From assembly GCA_021234155.1 (NCBI GenBank), contig JAJEKV010000109.1, positions 900,252-964,251 of the forward strand: 64,000 bases of DNA, written 5' to 3'. Made by a program: the position numbers and the translations under genes. The notes below the pieces were generated by a model, which worked only from the letters and a program-made list of their open reading frames with translations, searched no databases and was not told where the DNA came from. Shown here one piece after another: positions 46,801-64,000 of the stretch; position 1 is the stretch's first letter; each line of letters opens with the position of its first letter. This DNA comes from Isoetes taiwanensis (taxonomy: Eukaryota > Streptophyta > Lycopodiopsida > Isoetales > Isoetaceae).

Positions 46801-48023
46801 GGCTAAAATGCAGAATTTACGTGTTTTTGAAAAAGGAATCTGCAATTGCACCACAGGTCATTAGTGCGTTTGCTAGGTCACCTTGTTCTGGTGTATTTAC
46901 GTGTTAACACGTGGCATTTCGAATAACCCGGAATGGAAGTTGGGTACCCTGATTCCGGGTGACAGCTTCAGCCAGTCACTTTCATTTTTTTTAACAGGGT
47001 TCCATTACATACATCTATCTCTTCTATCTCTTGTGAATAAATTTCATATGTATGATAATCTTTATTGAGATTTCTGTGCTAAATCGCTTGGATAATTCGC
47101 AGTTGCGCAAGTAGGGGTAGTATGTTGACATGAGGAGCCATTTATCGTGGTCACGGGAATGATGGATGCAAGGGGCCAATTCGATCTGGAGACGCTGGAT
47201 AATTTAGCGAACCTAGGACTTATTTCATGCTAGATAAGACTTCTGGAGCCGCATGGATGCACATTCATCACTTCCGAAACCCCTAATATGTGCTCTATTA
47301 TTGCATATGCGCAAGAAACTATGATAAGTAAACAGGTTTTTTTCCCTGCTCCATCTCCAGTTCCTGTTTTCATTTCTTACAAATACGGCCCTGCCAAAGA
47401 CAACAAACCAGAGCATTTTTCTTTCCCTTTAACTTAAAACAAAGGAAAAATCGGAGCATTTCGCGTAGAATAGAGCAGTTAGTTAGAAGATCTTGCCCAT
47501 GCTAAAGATCTCGCCCATGTAAGATCATGTAAGTGCATCGCCATAGTTCTATTCTAAAATGATAGGGTCAATGATACAGTGAAAAAATCATTTGATACAC
47601 GGTCAATAAAAAGCATGTAACCCCGTTCTATTCTAAAATGATAGGGGTCAACAAGAAAAAAAAAAAGTTATAAAAATGCTTGCATGCAAAAACTCACATA
47701 CAAACTTTGATAAATATCATTGGAATATGAACCCAATGTAAAAATATAAGCCGAATAGCTCTTTCCTAAAGATGTAAAATAAAAAACCTAACTAAATGAG
47801 CACAATAATCAGCAAAACCTGATCTTCCTGCTCTAATTCTAGCAACGACAAAGTTAAGCAAGAAAAATCGAGAAACGGCATAGTACTGCTAAACGAATCA
47901 TGAAGCGCTTTCATTTGAGAAGATAAGTTCGCCAGAAGGATGAGCTCTGCCGGCCCTTGGCGCCTTGATGAAGCCAGAGAAGAAAGGCGAGAAAAAAAAA
48001 ATCTCCCATGTTTTTATATTGTG

Positions 48024-48134
48024 GAGGGAACGTCACTTGGTCCCCTTTCCGGTGGGCTGGTGATCCGCTCCTGGCTACCCCCGGTCGTAGGACCCCACGT
48101 TCACACCAGAAAGGGGTCCCAAGTGACGTTCCCC
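48024..48134. repeat. Foldback hairpin 2, copy B
   Basis: Left arm GGAACGTCACTTGGTCCCCT (48,027 on) and right arm AGGGGTCCCAAGTGACGTTCC (ending about 48,132) pair over about 24 bases with one or two mismatches; the loop of about 60 bases is GC-rich. Confidence 0.8.
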
Positions 48135-50040
48135 CATACATCATGTATATTTGTGCAGATTTCCAGCTTTTGCTAATGAAAGTGCATCTTTGAAGAAATT
48201 TTCTTTTTCATCAAAATTTTGGTGTTGAGACCAAACGCATCTATTTGTCTGACATGAACCAGTTCTAAAACAGTGCAAGAAGCCCATCAAGACTGACCAA
48301 ATCGTTTACAGAGTAACTTGCCTATCAGTTCTTACATTTAGGAAAAAAAAATCTCAGGAAGTTATCTGGTAAAAAACCATGGAATTGTTCATATCTTCCG
48401 GCTGAAAACTAGTTTTTTGCTCGATGCTTCCTGCTGGCTTAAATTATGCAAGAAATTTACCTTTTTATGTACAGAGTTTGTCGTTCACTGCATGCCACAC
48501 CTCCATGCTTAAGTGTTCTTTCTATTTCTGACACAAAGAGGGCCAGAAACAGGGCATATCTGCAAAAGGATGCTTGTGGATATCACCTTTGATAACTAGG
48601 GGCGGTGGCGAATAGATCAATGCTTATAATATCTTGGATGCCATTTCCTTAGAGGGCCATAACTTCTTACCCCACTCTGGCTCCAATACACAAAACTTTT
48701 CCTCCAGATTTCAACAAAAGGAAAGATTGTTGCTTTAAAAGCATCGACTGCAGTAAAAGAACCTGAACTGAGGAGGTTGTCGATGCTCCTTTTCTGGTTG
48801 AAATAGGCACTAGAGCAAATTGTCGGACTGGAGCAAGGAAGTCCGGATCATTGCTTGAATCAGAACATTGGCGACAGGGTCAACTTTTTTTTTGCTACCA
48901 TAAATGCATCATAAATGCATAAATGTGCGCAACCACACGTCTCCATCCTAGTAGCAGGTACATGTCATTATGTGCGGGCTTCAAACAAACAAAATGCACC
49001 AAAGAAGGGTGCGAACAAAAAAATAAAACCCTAAACACGTGTCAATTCTATAATTTTCCTCGGCACAGAAAAAAAAGTTCAAACAAATATTCATCTCAAA
49101 AAAAAAAAGACTGCATTGTATATGTTGTGATAATAGTTGAATAACATCGTGATTTCATGGTTGTAACTCTTCTAGATACATCATGAAATGTTTGAGAAAA
49201 AAATATTTTGCATCCTCTCCAACATAAGTAAAAATATTTTGCATCCTCCAACATGGAAATAGGTTCGTTTTTTGTCTAAGATGATTTATATCTTTTGCCA
49301 CGTGTCCTATCAGTACATCATGAAATGGAAAGGCGGAAGTACATCACGAAATGGAAAGGCGAAAGACGATATTACAGCTAATCACAAAATTTGAACCCAC
49401 CAAACCAAGAAGCCAAAAAATGACTGGATCCCTTTTGCAGAGCATGCGTTTATCTAAATCCTCACATGTTGAAATGATTCCAAGAGAGTTTCAAGCTCTA
49501 AAAAACAGAGTAAGGAGGAAAAGAAAGAAATTCATACTGTTTTGAAAACATTTATCGCTTATGAAGCGTTGGAATGCAAGAAAAAGAAGAAGAAAGTTAG
49601 ATTTATAGAGGATGTGGTCTCACCAAATGGAAATAATCAAGAATACAGCCTATCATTCTAGATCACACGAAAAGATTTCTTCACAAGATTGGTAAAAAGT
49701 TCTCAGATTTCTTATGCTCCACATACCTCTACCCTGTTTCTTCCACAATGCTTTGTGGAGATTAGAAGCAAGAATGTAAAAAAAAACATAGTTTTGAAAA
49801 GGATGTTAAAGAAAACACAGTTCTGAAGCATCGCCGCACCTCTGTATCAGCTAAAGAAAACATAATTAAAGAAACATAGTTAAAGAAAACACAGTTCTGA
49901 AGCTCGCCATTGCCGCACCTCTGCATCAGTTAAAAAAAAAAAAAAACAGTTCAAGGCGGCCATCATCGTCGCCATCGTCCCATCTCCGTCTGGAGGGGGG
50001 AAAAAATGCAGGAAAAAAAAAAAACTCTCTATTTCCATCT

Positions 50041-50158
50041 TGTAGGGGGATGCCCATCGGCCGCACTTTCCGGTGTGGCTGATGACCCGCTCCGGCTCCA
50101 CGGTCAGCGGGGCCCCACCGTCCACACTGGAAAGTGCTTCCGGTGGGCATCCCCCTAT
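50041..50158. repeat. Foldback hairpin 3, copy B
   Basis: Left arm 50,041-50,078 and right arm 50,119-50,158 pair over about 37 bases with few mismatches (GGGGGATGCCCA and CACTTTCC-GTGTGG blocks). The loop is GC-rich. Confidence 0.8.
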
Positions 50159-51437
50159 ACATAAGTCCTTGGCCAATTATGGATTACATTAGACACACCA
50201 CTAGCTGGCAAGCATGGCCCTCTATTCTCTCACCTTTGATGCGTAGGTTGGTCCTTTCCCCATGTGTTGTTGCAATGCTATGTATATTCTAAAAAGTGCG
50301 GGTGATATTTTATTGCACATCACATCTCACTTGCTCTGCTTGTTTCCTTAGTTTATGTTCATGCAACCTGGTCATTGCTTGTGCCATAACCTTGAATATA
50401 ATGGCATCTTTCTTAAAAAGTCACAGTGGCACTTAAAATGTAGGCTAGACATTCTTGTATAAAAAGCTACATGTATTCTTAAACATGACCTTAGGGACAC
50501 TTTGGCTGGAAAGAATCTTGTTTTAAGTGACCCGTTCGTACATGTTAGATCCACCCCTAAGCATATTAAAGATGCTATAAATATAGGAGAATGAGGTGGT
50601 GCTTCTTGGAGTGCATAAGTGGGACAAATTCCAAAGAACTCCAGCATCTTAGGGTGGAATCACACTAGTGACTGCCCAAAACTATTTTTTTTATGTCTTG
50701 GACAGGTTGCAGATGCCCAAGAAAACTGGGTATCACACATGCGCCAAGAATGAATTGCCACGTCGAAATTTCTAACAGAGGATGAAGCAAATGATGAACC
50801 CTAAAATCATGTCTTGCGGTCCGATTACGCTCTCGATTCGCTCACGAATTGCTCGGGTCCCGAAAAACACCAAAGATACTCGCTTATCTCTAAATCCGGT
50901 TCTTCAAGCAACGATTTTGGGCCTGTTCAGTGACGATTTGGGACTGCTTAGCTCGATTTTAGGTTGATCCGATTCGGATTTTTGCTGTTGATCATTATAA
51001 ATTTCTTTCGCAAAGCCGGCTCCAATCCTCGTGAATCCAGTGCTAAATCGTTCTAATCTGTGCAGCTTTGAAAGCAGGAGGAACCTAATATTTGCTCTTC
51101 GATTTTTTTTTCTCCAACGTGGCTCTGAGGTGGCAGTGGCCAAGATCTTGGTCAGGGGGTAACCCCCGACCAGGAATATGCACCCCGCCCAGGAAATATT
51201 GCATCCTGGCCCCCCCAAGTGTGATAGAGGGGACGCCAAGGAATCTAAAAAACAAACATTTGATTGGTGGATTAGAATTTAGGATCATGGGCGGCCACAA
51301 GTGTGATTTCACCCTTACATAAGAATTTTTGAATGGACATTTCTTCAATAAGTTTGCCGGCTAAAAGCTAAAAGCTGTTTGTTGGAGTTTCTTTACACTT
51401 TTTCGATTAATATCTACCTTTTTCGTATATAAGAATC

Positions 51438-51505
51438 ACCCTGGGGCTTGAATACCGAGGTGTCAGCATTGCCTCCAACACACCCCAGAATTCAAGCCCC
51501 AGGGT
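51438..51505. repeat. Perfect 16-bp inverted repeat near right end of copy B
   Basis: ACCCTGGGGCTTGAAT at 51,438-51,453 and its exact reverse complement at 51,490-51,505, with a 36-base spacer. It lies about 380 bases before the end of the shared unit. Confidence 0.85.
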
Positions 51506-51882
51506 GAGTCTTAAAGGGTGAGTCTTAAAACGTGAAGTTGGGTTACGAGAAATTCAGATGAGTGAACAATATGCAGAATGATCGGTGAAAACAGCTGAAT
51601 GCTTGTTGAAATTATCAAAATGTTGGTAAAAACAATAGAGCTGCCTAAAACAGCGATGAATTTTGTCGACGCCATTCAACAATTTTACTCAACATTCCTT
51701 AAAAGAAGATTGGCCACGCTTATTAATTGTTAAGCTGTTAAGAGTTTGTCCAGCACGGACATACATCCTTTAAGACTTCTCCTTTCGGGCCTCTAAACAA
51801 CTTGAGCAAGCACAATTTCCAATTTCTTTGTTTGCATGTGCAGCAGGTTCTTGGAAAACCGCCCTTATCATGTAGCATATGT

Positions 51883-52060
51883 GAACTTGTGCTCGATGGA
51901 ATTGATACATAGTAGAAAAAACTCTTTTCATAGAGGATTAAAATACATCGGGGCTGCATTGCCAGGAAACCTCAAAAATCTTCTCGACTCTTCCCCTGTG
52001 AACAACATTACATATTCTAAGAAGAGAGAATCTATATATGTAAATCTTCCATACTCTTAT
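51883..52060. other. 3' flank of FTSHI1-like gene
   Basis: The presumed 3' UTR is short, because the mobile unit begins at 51,882. An AT-rich tract with TATATATG strings is present; I see no clear AATAAA on the minus strand here, so the transcript may end inside the mobile unit. Confidence 0.4.
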
Positions 52061-63600
<11,540 letters not shown>

Positions 63601-63888
63601 AAATTCTCCAGCTATTTTAATACTTCTGGTGGAATAGCCTCCTCCTCCATCAAAAGAAACTCCTTTTGCGTCAGCTTCAACTGCTCAGAAACAATTCAAA
63701 CTTAAGCCTTAAGCGGTAACAACTGAAATGACATTTATAATTGGTTATCACCTGAAATTCATGAACTCGATGTATTTTGGAAAGACATGGTTATTAATAT
63801 TAACCAGGAATGTATACAAGGCAAATGTTTACAAGTATAATAATTTGACAAATGAAGGAAGTGAAGGAACAGAAAAGAAAAGAACCGA
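63601..63888 (-). promoter_or_regulatory. 5' UTR and promoter region of FTSHI1-like gene
   Basis: Only 288 bases separate the FTSHI1-like ATG from a possible stop codon of the next minus-strand gene. A 12-codon upstream frame (63,612-63,650) precedes the main ATG out of frame. No clear TATA box; the region 63,770-63,860 is AT-rich. Confidence 0.45.
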
Positions 63889-64000
63889 TTAGTCTGGTAT
63901 TTCGTAGTCGTCTTTGTTGTGGACGTAGAATGGTGAAACGTAAGGCCGGTTGAACAAGCAAGGTCTCCATTGCCAAAACCTTGGGCTGCGGCTTATCCCC
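63889..64000 (-). CDS. Possible C-terminal exon of an upstream gene, partial
   Basis: On the minus strand a frame open to the window edge reads '...LFNRPYVSPFYVHNKDDYEI' then PD and a TAA stop (63,889-63,891). The aromatic/charged composition ends cleanly at a stop and looks like a real protein terminus, but I do not recognise the family and cannot see a splice acceptor with confidence. It would be a head-to-tail neighbour of the FTSHI1-like gene. Confidence 0.35.
   Translation of the reverse strand, partial: GISRSPRFWQWRPCLFNRPYVSPFYVHNKDDYEIPD

Larger units (their letters stand above)
46801..51437. other. Right part of copy B, hairpins but no recognisable gene
   Basis: Apart from foldback hairpins 2 and 3 I see only short frames. 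A Lys-rich stretch at about 49,525-49,650 reads 'FIAYEALECKKKKKKVRFI' and is shared with copy A; no family recognised. Poly-A and poly-T runs are common. Confidence 0.35.
31191..51882 (+). mobile_element. Copy B of the 20.7-kb mobile unit
   Basis: Collinear with 1-20,659 and in the same orientation. Compared with copy A, this copy keeps the ParB-like, H3-like and DUF7869-like segments better, while gag is more broken. The shared sequence stops at 51,882 (…AGCATATGT), where the two right flanks diverge at once. The right flank is the 3' side of the FTSHI1-like gene. The left end may lie some 130 bases or more before 31,191, because the alignment is limited by the window edge in copy A. Confidence 0.85.

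Noticed and set aside
48024-50158. Stem-loops as geminivirus-type replication origins
   Set aside because: No TAATATTAC-like nonanucleotide in the loops and no Rep-like frame in the unit.

Overview
The window is nuclear DNA of a land plant. Its right end holds an intron-rich gene for a chloroplast FtsH-like pseudo-protease (FTSHI1 type). A 2-oxoglutarate dioxygenase gene remnant lies near 21 kb, introns are GT-AG, and several plant retroelement relics are present. Long transposon-filled introns and a large uncharacterised mobile unit suggest a big, repeat-rich genome. A fern or other seed-free vascular plant is possible, but the sequence alone does not settle it.

Layout: (1) 1-20,659 is copy A of a unit of at least 20.7 kb, cut by the left window edge. 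(2) 20,660-31,190 is single-copy sequence with a broken dioxygenase gene, a GC-rich foldback, a decayed Ty1/copia integrase and a three-copy tandem repeat. (3) 31,191-51,882 is copy B, collinear with A and in the same orientation. (4) 51,883-63,600 is the FTSHI1-like gene on the minus strand, 15 exons. Its introns carry a copia relic, a copia element with a 5-bp target duplication, a small LTR (TRIM-like) element with a 5-bp target duplication, and a tRNA-Gln-like relic. (5) 63,889-64,000 may be the last exon of another minus-strand gene.

The mobile unit is the most interesting part. From left to right it holds: a non-coding leader; a broken gag-protease-RNase H block (plus strand) without recognisable reverse transcriptase or integrase; an intronless minus-strand reading frame with a histone H3 fold at its C-terminus behind a long non-canonical tail; a minus-strand gene with a DUF7869-like domain; an array of 14-bp palindromes of the type CTATGCGCGCATAG; and, diverging from it, a plus-strand multi-exon gene with a ParB-like domain followed by motifs of a beta-class N4/N6 DNA methyltransferase. 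Three long foldback hairpins and a tandem repeat complete the right part.

How the genes may work together is inference. A ParB-like protein, a DNA methyltransferase-like module, clustered palindromes and an H3-like protein in one element would fit an element that marks or packages its own DNA, or borrows chromatin or partition functions. None of this is demonstrated, and all of these frames are broken in both copies. Much of the breakage sits at CAG/CTG trinucleotides and at the palindromes, and differs between copies. Some of it may therefore be consensus error at methylated sites rather than mutation, and the FTSHI1-like gene also carries six single-base indels in otherwise intact exons.
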